The notes beneath the pieces are model-generated. The model was not told the origin of the DNA and made no database searches. It was given only the letters and a program-made list of their open reading frames with translations. From Steinernema hermaphroditum (Eukaryota > Nematoda > Chromadorea > Rhabditida > Steinernematidae): a stretch of 64,000 bases of DNA. The position numbers were made by a program, and so were the translations under genes. Below are positions 38,522 through 52,550 of this stretch, one piece after another (the stretch's first letter is position 1; every line of letters starts with the position of its first letter). The DNA is taken from positions 5,952,001 to 6,016,000 of the forward strand of contig CM059625.1 in assembly GCA_030435675.1 (NCBI GenBank). The letters are read 5' to 3'.

Positions 38522-41312
38522 CTGGAAGGAAGCGGTGATAAGAGCCGATCGGAGATGTTGCAAGCGGAAGCCACTACTTACCCGCATGGTTCACAAAGCA
38601 CTCGCCCGATCGGTCCGAGCGCCTCGGGCGAAGCCAACCGAGCGCGGAATATTTGCAAACGCTGTGCAAATACGTTTATGCAAAAAGCCCATGAGCTAAG
38701 AAGTCGGCACAGAAAGGAAATAGGCGCGCGGCATACAGGTGAACGACTCCGAGCGCTCATGAAACCGGAGCGCCGCTGCTTTTAGCCCTCGGATCAAAAA
38801 CAAACATTGTTAATGAAGTGAAGCCTTAGTAACGTAGAGCTTCCTATGCGCTCAATCGCTCAGGTGCCATTCACGACGGCAACTCCTTTAATCTGATTAG
38901 CGCTTATAGGTCTTCACTGGGAGTTCGAGACGGAAGTCTTGGGGGGCAAAAGAAGGCATCGAAAGAAACGGGAAATTGACCACTATGAGTGGCGGTAACA
39001 CTGGCTGGGTGCAATTTGAATAATCCCACCACTAAGCCTTATAATCCGCTATATTCGCCTCAGGAGAAGTCTTGGTTACGTCTAATTGGAGGATGAGGCT
39101 CATTTCAGCTTTATAATTGCCTCACATGCACTTTATTAGTTCTTATGCAATCCTGGAGTAAGTGAGAACTAATTTACTATTATTGCGGAATGTGAACGTA
39201 AGCGCTTCGTGGATTGGAGAATCGAAACATTCTCTTCTCAGGACAACTTGCCCCTTTTAGACTTCTTTGTAGAAACTAGAACTAAGGAATGAGTATTTTT
39301 TCGGCCATATTCAGGTATTGAACTTGTTAACCTCTGAACAATGGATGCTGTGGCCCAACTCCAAGTTCAGAACTGACAAAGTGAAAGCGAGGGTGCCTCC
39401 AGCGCACAGAGACTAAAGTCGCATCCAAATAATTCACACCTTAAGTCCCTATGGTCCAAAGGCGAAATAGCGAACTTCACCTGAATTTTGCACGAAAATA
39501 ACTAATGTTTCCCCTTCAAGCAGGCGTATATCAAATTCATGTAAGCCGTCTATGACCTACTCCAAAACCAGCATTGTCTAAATCACACACAATGGGACAA
39601 GATCAACTACGTGCAGCCGAAGAAGAAAAAAATGGATTTGAATTTGCCTTCTGACTCTCGTGCGGCTGTCCTAAGGGTCACACGTGTTCTGACGCCCTTA
39701 ATAGCCGACTGAGCAAACAAACTGAGAATCTCATTTGCAATCTGGCCACGCCGAGGCGCCGATCACACGTGGCGAATTCATTTTGCAACACTAAAACACT
39801 CGGATGAGATGCGGATGTGCGGGCGAGACCAAATGCCACCACGTTCTACGCAAAACAACTCCCAGGAGGCGCTAACGTTCGGAGCAAGCGTGGAACGGAA
39901 GCCGTTACTAGTTCATCGAACACCGCTAAAGCGATAGGCGTTTAATTATGTTAGCAGATTAGATTGAGCCAGTGACCGTCGATAAAGTGCCCGCTCAGGC
40001 AGCGCAAATCGTTCAGCAGCATTTTGTAAAATGTGTTAAGGATTGCTGCACAAATATTTGCTTTACAGAAGGGATGTGATAAACTCTTCACGAACAGTTG
40101 TTTGCATCGTTCGTCTTGCAGTGCAAAGACACAAGTGCAATGTTAGTTCGTTTACAAAAGACGAGGAAAAGCAAAGTCATGGAGTTCAAAATCTTCACGG
40201 TCTCTTGTTGATAGGTTCTTGTGGATGCCTATCGGTAAGGATCGGGAATCCCATACCCCTACCGATTGGAGATCGACCTTCGGAGACTGGGCAGTGTCAG
40301 TGAAGCAGTGGAGAAGAGCCTTTCGTCTGACGCTGCTGGAGCTGATACATATTTCTTAGCGATCTCCTGGAGAGTAGAGAGCTATCCTGCATGGACAGTG
40401 CTTCAGGGTCGAGTTTTGCCAAAAATTCAAAACCCAAAACGCAAAAATACCCTCAAAATCGTAAAACTCAAAACTTTCGCAGCCTTGATCGGGATATTTG
40501 CCGTGAAGATGACATTGGAACACAATCGTCGAATACGTCTGCATCTATAATTTTCCTAATTCAACATCCTATGATGCATATCGCGCAGAACTCATAATTA
40601 CTATTCTGGTCCTCTTTTGCAGTGCAGAACTCTTGCCTCCAGATTCAAAGCCGGCCTTTAGCCTCATTCTAAACTGCTATGTGCTCAACTTTAATTAATA
40701 TCGCCGTATCAAGAACAACGTCGGCAAAGAACGACCATTAATTCATGATAATAGCTTAATGAAACGAAATAGGCGCGAAGGTCAAACAGGGCCGAAAAGC
40801 GAGAAGCTCACGAGAAGACCTCTTGCCTCTGAGGGTAGAAAACGAGTGGCCAAGGAAGGGGTTGTCGTCAGCGGTGAATATTCAATTCCAGACGGAGGTG
40901 TTTTGCAAAATGTAGCACCTTTGTTTGACAAGCACGTCAGCATGCAGTTGCCAGGCCCTCGACGAACCCACGCACCAACCCTCTTCGTCCTAGAATTGTC
41001 ACACTGGAGCAAAGAATGACGATTATTTGAGGCCAAAACGTGCACATTCCGAAGAACGCAACGCCTGCCCGAAATTAAAGCAGCGCGTAGGCTGAAAATG
41101 CTCAGAGTTTTCTTAATGAAGTTAGTGATGTGCAGAAAAAACCAACGGAGTTAAATGAGTCTTGGCATGATTGGTTGGTACGATTTACTCGGAATCGACG
41201 AAAACTAAAATTTGCAGAAGAAGTGCTACGACGTACCATCCCTGGAGGAGTATTTCTGGATTGCTAGCAGCAATTTATGTTCAATTCTAAGAATACGAAA
41301 TCAGCGCTGTAA
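38522..41312. other. Gene-poor stretch
   Basis: About 2.8 kb upstream of the serpentine receptor with only short frames. No repeat array, tRNA or mobile-element ends seen. Confidence 0.35.
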
Positions 41313-41963
41313 TTATACAACGAATGCGTAGCTTTTTCTGCGCTGAGAGCTGTTGAAAAACTTAAACTTTTCTTTGGAAAAATCGTTCATTCCAAAAACA
41401 AAGCCTTGGTCATTGTCCAGCAGAGAATTGGTGAACTTAACCTCTTTATCGTCAGAGGAGCTTGACGACAAACCTGCACGAATGACACATTTCTGCATTT
41501 TATTTGCATGTACCCTGTCACGGTCGACCTTCTTGTTTGCTTCAGAATCGGCGATGGCTGGAATCCAATGATTTATTTATGTTTATTCTGAATGTAATTC
41601 GAGACCATTCTACGATCCCATCGTGAAGATCATCAAGTAACGCTTCAATTTGCAACACAATTTCACACAAAAAGACTGCGATCGGTCAGCTGAAAACTCG
41701 TTAAGAGGCTTACTGTTTTCAGCGATTTCCTTATCATCGGCCCTCACGGTTTGTTGTTGATTCTCTTATCGGAATTCTGCTGTTCTGTGCAGTTTTTTAG
41801 CGAACCCCGTTTCTGGATCGTTTTTGATGGCTACAAAGCTCGCTTGACAAGAAGAACGTGACAAGCGGACGACTTCTCGGGGAACGTAGTCTGTGAGGCG
41901 AAAAGCAACGATCGACACTAAAGTGCTTGGCGCGTTGGAAACAACAAAAGCTGTCGAGCGCAT
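41313..41963 (-). CDS. Possible coding segments of an unrecognised gene
   Basis: Several minus-strand stretches have a coding look. One, at about 41571-41313, is open for 86 codons and ends in TAA. It includes a Ser/Asp patch (SSSSSDDKEV) and a Lys/Phe-rich tail (FSKEKFKFF), with a possible acceptor GATTCCAG at its upstream edge. Another at 41963-41766 starts with ATG and contains ASFVAIKNDPETGFAKKL. I could not join them in phase with normal introns and recognise no family. They may be chance, or a decayed gene. Confidence 0.25.
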
Positions 41964-44900
41964 TATCAGTAAACTTCTTCATACGAAGGGCAATCAGAGA
42001 TTACAATCAAACATCATAAGAGTTACATTTTGATCGGAACGGATGAGAACTTGTGGCGAAAGAGTTGCAACAGTCATGGTCAATAGCTGGAGAGATTCAG
42101 TCCTCTTCGGACATGTGATGTTCAAGACCCCTCATTAAGACACGAAAAGAGCAGTCGACTTTTGACTTTATTTCGCAAATCAAAGACATTATGCCTTGCG
42201 CGACACCGAAAATAGACAAACAGAGGATGTCTGGCAGACGACTTCATCCCTGGCGCGGCGTAGATGTCGAACCGGTCGTAGACGGCGCACTTCACGGGGA
42301 ATCTGGGAATCGGCAAATCTTCAACTGCGGCAGCGAAATATCGTTTGCGGCACAGCGGACGCTTCTGAGCTTGCATCTGATGGTCCGTGGTCCGGGAGTT
42401 GCGTCATCGCTGGTCCTCAGAGCGTCGGTGACCTTCGGGATGACATCTCACGCAGCGTCGGGCGCCGGATTCCTGGCGCCGGACATCTTGTTGTCAACGG
42501 TGGTGGGACTACGGCTTCCGGGTGTCCCAATTCCCTCTGGAAGCCGGAACAGTCACAGCTGCCACAGGGTTTGCTGTCTGACCAACCAGACACTCAGAGA
42601 GCGACCGAAGGGACCGACCGCTCGCCACCACGACACGAGTGAGAGCAGTCGACTTGCAGGCAAAATAGCCCGAAAAGTTGCGCTTTTATTCGTGTGGGTA
42701 AAAGATTTCAGTATCTCGACTTTATGACTTTCGACTTCATCAGCTTCCGTCGGAAATTTCCGACCCATGGAAGTGCATGCACTCCGAAGATTTGCCGAGT
42801 ACTAGAGATAAATCGCCAATGTAGCCTTCTCTTTCTGCGAGCGGCACCGTTTATTAAACTCTTTTGCATTCTGTTCAAGAGGCCCGTTCTGTTCTGTTCC
42901 TGTAGTTCGGCCACACGTTTCTATAGTGCGTCTTCTTTTTTTTCTCACAATCCTTACAGTATTCTCGCACGTCCTATGGACTCATATCATGTAGGGGTAT
43001 TGCGCTTTGAAGAGAGAGCGGTTTGAACACAGCTCGCTAAGACAAATAAGGTAACCTCGGTTTCAGACGCGCTTTTCAGCTATGACAACTATTCATAATT
43101 TGAATCTTGTCTGAGAATTCAATCCATCCAAGAAAGGGCCAGAAAATCAATGCATGACTCTTTATTCTCACATTCACAGTATTTACAATCTTCGCTTATT
43201 TTGCCAGGAGATCAGCTGCCCGTTCACTCAGCCCCACCGTATGCCATATCCGACTCCATTCTTGATGATTTCCATCACCTGTGAATCGCGATTAGCCCTT
43301 CTCCCTCCCTCGCCGAAGATCCACTCGCGGTCAGCATGTCTTTTCCACACTAAACATCTATTGGATGATCAGAATATAGCTAGGCAAGGCACCAACCTGC
43401 GCCTTCTGTGGTGGCAGAGAGAACGAGAGCCAGGAGAAGAAGAATGACCACTTTCGTCGTAGCCGACATTGAGGATGTTTGTTTGAAACTGACGGCTATG
43501 GAGAATCCAAGCGTCAATGGCGGAAATATGTACTTTTTGGAGACGCCCTCACGCAATGGTAATGAAAAGACGAAGATGGATGCCTCAGGTTCGAGTGAAA
43601 AGGTCTCTTAGGAACAGAAGTGAGGAGAACACAGTGTCGTGTAGCAAGGAACCGTACTGGGAGTGGTCAGATCCAGGAAGCGGCCCTTTTATCGCCGCTC
43701 TCGCCCTTATCCAACCTTTGCTTCCTCTTATCTCATTTGGTGTTTGTGCTTTTGCAGGGTGTTCGCTCGTCACTCTTGCATCACTTTCCCACCAGCGATC
43801 AACGACAAAATTGAAACAGGGAAGAGATGGGCAACTTTTGTGGGCCATAGAAACGCGTAAATTGCCCATAAGCCACTCATTGTGAAACGATCTGTCTGTC
43901 ACTCGGAATATCACTTTCACGTGACCCATCGTGGCTCCACTTTTTTGCAGGTTAGACGAGGAGGTCATATGAGAAAACGATGCGATAAAGGTGTCTGGAC
44001 TACAGAAGTGAAGGCAAGAGATCACTAAGTAGCTGCTTCCGACCGAAGACCTCGATTAACGATCACATATTAAATGTCTCCGCTTTCAGTCTCGGAAGTC
44101 GCCCTAGTGTTTACGGTCACGTGCCCCATTGTTGGCAGCCAGCCACAATGGCTGTTTTGGAGGTTAAGCGTTTAAATCCACGAAAGGGATGGAAATTATT
44201 CAAACAGAAAAGTTAAGAGTATTGAGAATTTAATCAGAAAGATCTATGACCCGCATGTGTCCCTTTGAACCATACTGTATTGTTCCGTTGTGATAAAAAC
44301 CGGCAACGAGAATTTTCGTTGTTAAAGGCGGTATTTCCATGACAACAAGGTTAAGTAGGTGTACATGCACAAGTGTGCAGAGATTCGTGGCCAGAAAAGT
44401 TATCGACATCACAGATCTGTCGCCAGTCCGTGTCTAACTGCATAGGAGACAGAAGATCAGTCGTCATCAATCGTGCTGTCAAAGTCGGAAGCACAAATTT
44501 CAACGCAACTTACAGAGGAGTCTTGACTCCCTAGTTCTTGCATAGTATCATGACTGTACAATAAAAAATCCATTAGAAGGTTCTGCTTTTTCAAATTTCC
44601 TTATATCGAAACACATGGCGGTGACTTAAATAGGATGAGCATGAATCTAACTTCGAAGACCGCGAGATGGGGTTCGGGTATGCTTATGGAACACAAGTTT
44701 CTTGTTCGAGAACTTATGAATGGTTCTCACAGAATGCAACTGTCGCATTAGCGCTAAATATTGGCCCTCCGCATCAATACACATCGATGTCGTTTCCAAG
44801 CACTTGTTTCACATGTCTTCCTTACCACTTTACGTCGTTTGAAAATTCCTTACTTTTCGCTCCTTCATTCTTCACTGTTGTTTGCGTTCTTTTTACGCAG

Positions 44901-46531
44901 AGACGTTTCCCCTCTATTTTCTCCGAATACCAATGTTGAAATCCGTAGTCGAACCTCTGTATACGATATTGTACACGGTACGGAAACTCAGCATGTACAG
45001 AGTTTCATTAAGTCGATTTTTTATGTTACGGTGTCTTTGATCCACCGTACAGATGAGTTCTAACTCTTTGACACGTTCTTGGATAAGATTTACAAATTGT
45101 CTCCGCATTCGGTACTTGAACTCAAATCAGATTGGTGTTTTGTTTTTTGTATAATGCAAATCAAGCATATCGCTTAGATCTTATCACAAACGGCAAATCG
45201 ACAGATGCAGATCAACTATTTTCTGATCTGCCATCCAGACTGCTGTAAGAATGATGGTAATCCGTATTTCTGCAACGCAATTACATACTGGACGTGAAGA
45301 ATAACAAATTGTGTTTTGGCGTTATTATCAGAGACTGCGATCTACGGGCTAAAGAATAGCTGCCACCAACATAGCTGCTTACAATACAATGTCGTTATTG
45401 CTGGAATGCGAAACCAATATCTATCTTATTGGAAAGAGACGATATCATAAAAATCACTCAAGTTCACGACAAAAGAACAAAGAACAATAGACATCAAGCA
45501 ATCAAATCCGATAGAATAAACTTAGAAGCCAGTCTCGACAGGTCAACACAGATTCATTTCAAGTTATCAAATGTAACTGGAGAACAATAAACAGACCCTC
45601 TCTAGTCATAACAGCAACACAATACCGCTCTGTACCATACTGGCGTATCAGCCGATTCCCCATTTTTAGCTTTGTCCCCATTAATTCGAGTTTTTAATAG
45701 CCTGAACATAGCCAGATTCAATTGGACAAAAATTCTGCTTAGAACACTCTAAAATCAATAATCTGTACCATATCATGTCATCCATATCTACAACATTTTC
45801 CTCTGTAATCGTTTCAGATTCATCATCGATCGAGGATCGAGGATTCATCATCCACTGTGATTTCAGTTCGCGAAAATGAGTCTATGAGTTACTGTTCTCA
45901 AAAATGAATTGCGTGTCCGTTCTGAGTCATTATTTCGAAGACCCAGGACCTCAAAGAACATAGTCCACTTGAGTCATGCAATGACTTAGTTCGGGAAAGT
46001 GTTCGTGATGATTCATCGCCAGAGGGACTTGATAGAAATCACACAGAAGAGAGTGAATTGGAAAGCGAGAAAAAATGAAACGAAATCACAAACTTGGCGA
46101 ACTGAAGATCGTCTCTTGTCTAGCTTGACCTCTTTTACAAAATTCTCTTTTTATATAATGTTCCTGTTCGGTTTCGGAGAGCGAAACGCCATTGTGAATA
46201 GTAAATACAGAATTTTCTGCACCATCTGCAACTAACGCTCCATCTCTCTGTACTTGTTATAAAAACCAGTATCCTCAAATGTGGATACACACTGAGTCCG
46301 ACAGTTTTTGATCCTTAGTCGCCGTATGAACACAAAACATGCTGTAATGAGACGTAGTTAGACTGCTTTCGACCTTTCTTGTCATTCTATAACGTTTAGC
46401 GAACTTCATATAAAGTACTACTCGACAGTGTAAATCATATTCCCTGACATTTCGCTTTGACTTAGAACTTTGAGAACTATCTTCTGTGGCAGTTGCTGTG
46501 TAAGTGCATGGTCCGCATGATTCGTCGCCGC
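41964..46531. other. Gene-poor stretch with a GC-rich patch
   Basis: The part at 42190-42730 is GC-rich and open in two overlapping plus frames (178 and 148 codons) but has no domain. From about 44.2 to 46.5 kb the sequence is AT-rich, with short frames only. No gene can be supported. Confidence 0.35.
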
Positions 46532-49038
46532 CTATGGTCTTCTCAACTTGTCAACGATAAGCGGGTAGTTCATCTGATCGGCCAGGTCTGCCGGCGTGTC
46601 GTAATGCTGTAAGAATTACGGGAGTCCTGAGGGCATGCAGTGCACTTTCCAACCTGGTTTCTGAGGTTCGCATCTGCGCCCGCCTTCAGCAGAACGTCGA
46701 CAATGTGTGGATGACCGAAAAGGGCGGCGGCGTGTAACGCCGACTCTCCATTCTGAAAGAGTTTCTGTCGCTTTCGTTCAAACTGAGGCGCCGAAACGTT
46801 GTCGGTCCATAAGTGTTAGCGTAGAAGCAGCGTCCGTGACACACCTTTTGTTTTGGATGCACTCTGCGCGACGAGAGTCACAAGTGCTCTTCGAAAGCGA
46901 ATTATATGTTTTGAAATTCAATCGCGCGTATATAAACAATACGATCACTTTGTTTATCCGCGCGCGCGTCCACCGTCTACTCTTCACGCCTTCGCGACCC
47001 GCGAAATCAAATGCGCTTCCGTTGACTTCGGGTTGGGTGCTTCGCCAAGTTCCTCTTCCCGTTGCCTACCTTTAAAATCCCCAACGACGATCGGTCACCG
47101 TCGTGCTCCAGCAACAAACGAACGACGTTCGCGCACCCCTTGTGGCTCGCTTTGAAGAGGCCCGTGGCTCCATCTGGTCTCGCCGAATCTCTTTGTTTTC
47201 GCCTCTGCAGTTCCTCGACCACTGGACCGTGACCCATCTGGCACGCCATCCAGAAGGGCGAAATGCCGTCCTACGTGCACATGTGCCATTGAATTCAGAT
47301 TATCTGCTCGAGTACCGTTCGCTTTCTGCCGATATCGGAGCCCGCTTCCGCCAGGGCGGCCACCGCCTGCACGTGTCCGTTCTGCGCGGCCAAAAACATG
47401 GCTGTGGCCCCGTCCTTCAGCTCGTGCCTTACGTCGGCCCCGCATTCCAGCAGATGCCTCACAACGGCGATGTGACCATTCTGAGCGGCTGCCAGCAGAG
47501 CAGAGCCGCCCTCCTGGAATTAATCACACTCATCAGCTGTTCGCCGCCGAGGTGTCAATTGGTTACCGAAGTGCGCGCGTTCACGTCGGCGCCGTTGTTG
47601 ATTAGCACCTCGACTACTTCTCGGTGACCGTTTTGTGAAGCAAATATTAGCGCTGTCACACCGTCCTAAATTGTTCGATTACTGCCTCGGTTTCCCGGTT
47701 TCGCCTTGTCCTTGGCGACAACAATGGTTCAAGGGAGACGGCTAATGGACGCTACAAATCACGTGGCGGTCACTTAAACAAAAACCAGATATGTCGCCAC
47801 AGTTTTTCACCGATTAGCCGGCCGCCTATCCATTATCCGTCCCTGGGACGAGCCGCCGATCGATTGATCATCGGCTCTCCATCAGATATCGCCGCAAGGC
47901 GAACTTCAGCTAGAAGCTTGCCTTGCGCGCCCGTCTCGTCCCATTGTATAAGTGTTTATGCATTTAAACCGACCGGTTTTCGCAGGTTTACTCGGGCGCC
48001 TTCGTGAAGCAGGATTTGAACGGCTGCCAGATGACCGCTACCCGATGCCCACATCAAAGGCGAAATTCCGTCCTGAAAAGGTGTCCGTTACGATGCCATG
48101 CAATCTTCCTTCGTGTTCGCGTATTGCATTTGTCTTGTGTCAATCAGATGACTATCACCATCTGTGGTCAGAGTGGGGCGAAAGTGAAAGGTCACCAAAA
48201 ACCCGAATTTCGTTCAATTACGTGCGCGTGCTCGCCTCCCTCTTTTTTCGAGTTTCTTTCGCAGCTTGACATTGCTGCTGCATCACGCAGCGTTGGAACC
48301 AGCCTCTTCGAGCAGCCTCATAATAATAATTACAAACTGGTCGCTTTATTGCATCAAAAACCAATATGTACTCCTTTCCCCTCCCCCATCCGCCATCCCC
48401 TCCTTTGTCAGAACGACACTAGACGACGTCACGCAGCGCGCTTTTCTTCTTCTTTTGAAACCGGCTCTACTCAGCAAAAGTTCGCATAAGGTACGCGCCT
48501 AATGAGAGCTGACAGAGACGTCCAGTTGTTCTCCGATCGCCTGTGTCAGAAGAGGAAGTTCGAAAATCTTTCTATTTTGGTCTCATGAATCTACCCCCCG
48601 TACAGCGTCGTCTAAGAAAAGGTAATCCTATTTGCCCCTTCACCACATCTCCCCGGGCACTTGCTTGCCACCAGTACTTTATCAGCTTACGGCGTCAACC
48701 GGTTCTTCCACTAATCTTTATCACCCGCTGCTTTTTTAGTCATCTTTGCCCATCGCCCCGGTCGTGAGTCCCATTTTTGTTTTGTTGATGGTCCCTCTGT
48801 TTGCTCGACCGTTCGACTGACCACCACAGGGCGCACCCCTCCTCAATCGACCCCACCGTCGATCCTCTCATGTGCCACTTTTCGTTCGTCGACTGTCGCG
48901 CTCTGTTCCAATCCATTAATCCCTTACCGAATTCACGCAGTCGACGTGCACTTTCCCCGAGTCCAGGATGCGCTTCAGCTGGCCCACGTTGCCAAGCTTG
49001 GCATGGCCGTGCAGCTTGCCGTCCGAGGGCGTCTCCAT
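46532..49038 (-). CDS. ankrd29: Ankyrin-repeat protein, ANKRD29 orthologue
   Basis: Seven exons on minus (49038-48928, 48072-47974, 47665-47567, 47513-47316, 47270-47070, 46752-46654, 46606-46532) give 293 residues, close to human ANKRD29 (about 301). At least eight ankyrin repeats are visible, for example DGVTALIFASQNGHREVVEVL and DGATAMFLAAQNGHVQAV. The SLGILKNGESALHAA junction and C-terminal repeat are specific to this family. The internal exons are 99, 99, 198, 201 and 99 bp, all phase 0, most cut at the start of a repeat. The function of ANKRD29 is poorly known; ankyrin repeats bind proteins. The ATG lies immediately after CTTTTTGCAG (49039-49048), so a non-coding leader exon or spliced leader is likely. 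Introns are longer than elsewhere in the window (up to 855 bp). Confidence 0.92.
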
Positions 49039-52000
49039 CTGCAAAAAGTCCGCGAAACATAAATTGAATATTCCAATCGAGGTGGGTTCGGGGGCGTTCG
49101 AAAGGACGAACGACCGCGCGGACATAAAAGGCAAATTCGTGGTGACCCACTTTTTATACAAGTACTTATACCATTGCATTTATAACAACTTTGACATAGA
49201 AATGTGGCAAGCGCGGCATTGATGTTAGTAAGAAGTGGACGATGAGAGGATGGTTGGCTCATCGGAGCGAATGCAACATCGAGAGCTGAGTAGATTAGCT
49301 GGGTCGCTGCAAGTCCAAACAAGAGCGCGCGACAAGTAAGCGACCGAGACAGGTGCGCGCGTTGGGTATTATTACGCGTCGGTGTTAGTGCCAGTTATGG
49401 AAATGCGATACGCCGCCACTACTGTGCCAGAACTGGGAAGCGAACGGGAAGCGGTGTTTGAACACGCTGATCTTGTGATTCTTTTGACCTCTAAAGTCGC
49501 GAGCCAACCGTCAATCCACGGCAATCAATCACTTTCCATTTCGATCATCTCTTGTGATTCTCATGATCGCTGCTTGTTGTCACGATCACAGGTTTCCCCT
49601 ACTTAAAAACTGAACTTAGAAGGTCGTTCACAGCTGACGGCGACAACGGTCAACGATCGTCAGTTTGATCACCGCGTTCCAGTCAGCGTTCGGCTTGTCA
49701 CTCCGACTGATTGCCAGACGAATGGATCCTAATTGCTGACCGCACCTGTCCGCCCCGCATTTCCTCTCCCTCGCTCCCCTCGTCTTCGTAGCCCCGAAAC
49801 ATAATGCGATAGAAAATGGCTAATTACCTTTCTCGACATCCTATTATTCGTATGGAGTGGACCGAGGTCGCGAATCGGGCGGACGTGGCGTTCACTTCAC
49901 TTCGTCTAAAAATCAATTCGATGTATTAGGCGAATGGAGTCATCTGACTTCGCTGACCAGACTAGAAGTAGCTGTCAGCTGCCTAGCAGTAAAACTGTCA
50001 GTTCGAAACGGCGATCGATCGATCAGTCACTTTCATAATGCGGCACTCACACCTTTTCCGTTATCGAAATGGCCGCACGCCTCAGTGGTCTCCGCAACGT
50101 CCGTTGATTGCCCTTCAGAAGCACAGCTGATTGTGCTTCATGGAATTTCTAAGCGCGCATTGTTCTTTTTTTCGAGTTTCATCTATTTTAGTGTCCGTTG
50201 ATGGGATGGCGACCGTTATAAATTCTTGATGAGCAAATGCACCAATTTGATTCCCAACCGCGCAAATAATTTTCATCTGACCGATGATGCTATTTCGTTT
50301 ATTTACTGCACAATGCCATACTGCACGATTACGGTATTACGTGTCGCGAATTACTTAACCCGTTATCGTCCCTATTTAAAAGGTAAACACTGATAAAGCG
50401 GCAAAAATATTATTTTCGCCTGTAGAAGAAAGTAATTTGGCAAAAGCGAGTTAGCTTCGAGCGCGATATGATGCCGCTATCGGTTGATTCAATTAAGGCA
50501 TATCGCCGGGCGCTGCAAAATACATATCCTTTCACTCTAACTTTTCATATTATGAACATAGAGTGGCAATAAATCTTAGGAGGAACGCGCCAGTAGAACG
50601 CCGCTAACAGGTGTTGTTTACAAACAGGCAGTAAGACTATAACTGTTGTCTGACACCTATCGGGATCGAAACCGAAACCGAACCATCCCACGCAACAGAA
50701 CTTCACAAAGCCAATAAACACCAGCCTTGCGCGGGTAAGCGGACTACCTGTGAGCGGATACGTTTGAGTGAGTCAGTGTTGCCACAACATAAGAGAGCAC
50801 CGCTAGCGGAGTCGCTTTTGTTGTGGCGATAATCCAGTCATGCTGTGTCGGATTTCTGTCCCCGTTGTCACTTTTCCACTTCTCTGTCTACTCTGTCCTG
50901 GCGGTACGCAGTTACCAGGGAACTGGCTGGCCATCGGGACTCTGCCATCTGTTTTCCTAATACCAGATCCAGTGAGGTAGGACGAAGACTTGCTCTCCGG
51001 ACACAAGAGAGAGAGCTTCGTCGTGCGAACGGGCGGTGCGCGCGACATGAGGAGAGCATGATGCTACTTGGCTGTTGCTGCTGGGTGGTCGTTGCGGTGG
51101 TTTTGCGAACGACGACAAGGAGGAGACGACCGCCTACTGCCGCCATCGATGGCGTCGACGATGGTGATTATTTTCGGATCTGTTTTCTTCTCGCGCAGGC
51201 CTCGCCTGTAGTCATCGAAAATGATGATGCCGCTCGCTGTTCTCCGCGTGCCTCTCGCGCGCTCCTCGATTTGCCTCTCGCGCGCCTTTTCCGTTGAGTT
51301 CCCGTGTTTGGAACTCGGCCGCATAGCTTCCCGCCCCTAGGCATTTGTTTTTCGTTTTATTTAAGTATGCTTTTTCTGCGAGCCTCTGGCTCCCGTTCGC
51401 TCTCTCCTTTTCATTTGGGATTTGCCCTGCAACTGCGTTCTATACGCGTTAGATGACCGTTCGTTTTTTAGTTGGCCTTTTGCGACGATCGCCTTTCGTG
51501 TTAGTTGAGAGTTCAGCGGGAGTCGAGGTGACGTCACCTCTCTCCCCTCTCCTTTCTTTAGCGACAGATGAACCACTTGGATTTGTTTGCCCTCTCATTG
51601 ATCGTCTCCGACTTTCGACAGCGCTCTACGGTTTGGAACAGCTCGTCGTTTGTTTTCGTCTTGTAGGGTTTTGCACGGTCTTGCAACCATAGTGTGCTTG
51701 TGGGGCAAGGACTGCTTCCCCCGCTTGTACCAGAGCGCTTATCTCTGCCGGACGATAAGAAGATGTTCCATTTTTGTGAAATTTCTCCGATGCGAGCGCG
51801 GAGATACCAGTAATCGAGTTGTTGCAACTATTTCCGCGCTAAGAATGGCTGATTATCTGTTGTGCTGCGTTGTAATTAATTAACTTTCTTGTACGCAGCC
51901 GGCTACCCGGCGGCTGGAAGGTGGATCACGCGCTCACATGAAAAGGAGATGACGAGGACGACTGGTTTGATCACGCCTCTCTTCGATCATCTTCCCAGAT

Positions 52001-52550
52001 CCAGTCATCATATCGCTACTCATCGTGTTCCCGACGTTTCCGTCTGGTTCTCATCCTAGGAAGATATAACCTTTCATTTCTGCTTCGAGCGGTCAACGGC
52101 GCCGCAGGGATTTACGATCGCAATGGAATCCGAAATTTGCATAATGCCCGCTGTTTACAGATCGTCAACGGTATTCCGCGTGGGTGAATCACTTCCCTTA
52201 TTCATGCCTGTAACCCTTTGTTGAAGACTGGGCACAGCGTTCCCCACATTTATCGTGTGAAAACAGCTGATTTCTGACGATGGCGACAGTCATATAGCGT
52301 TCGCGAGAAGTGGCAACTGCCATCGGACCTCAGTACTAATCTAGTGTTAGTTGTTTTCGCTTTTAGTGTATCGCATTACGTATTCGTAGGCGTCGTCGTG
52401 TTACATTATGCCCGCCTAATGTCTCTCATCTCTTTATTGGTCTTGCTTTGGTCAACAAATTTACATTATTTTATGCATTTCGTTCACCCTACGCTATATT
52501 TCTAGTGGTTCGCGCGTGTTTTCCATTACTGTGATCATATTATCGCCGTC
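49039..52550. other. Intergenic between divergent ANKRD29 and DAB genes
   Basis: Three and a half kilobases of mixed sequence. The part at 50.8-51.4 kb is GC-rich with short Arg/Ser-coding open frames on both strands, as expected of a promoter-type region. No domain or RNA gene is recognised. Confidence 0.35.

Noticed and set aside
43585..44025. 146-codon minus-strand open frame overlapping a 122-codon plus-strand frame
   Set aside because: Neither strand shows family motifs, and the overlap of two frames suggests compositional chance.
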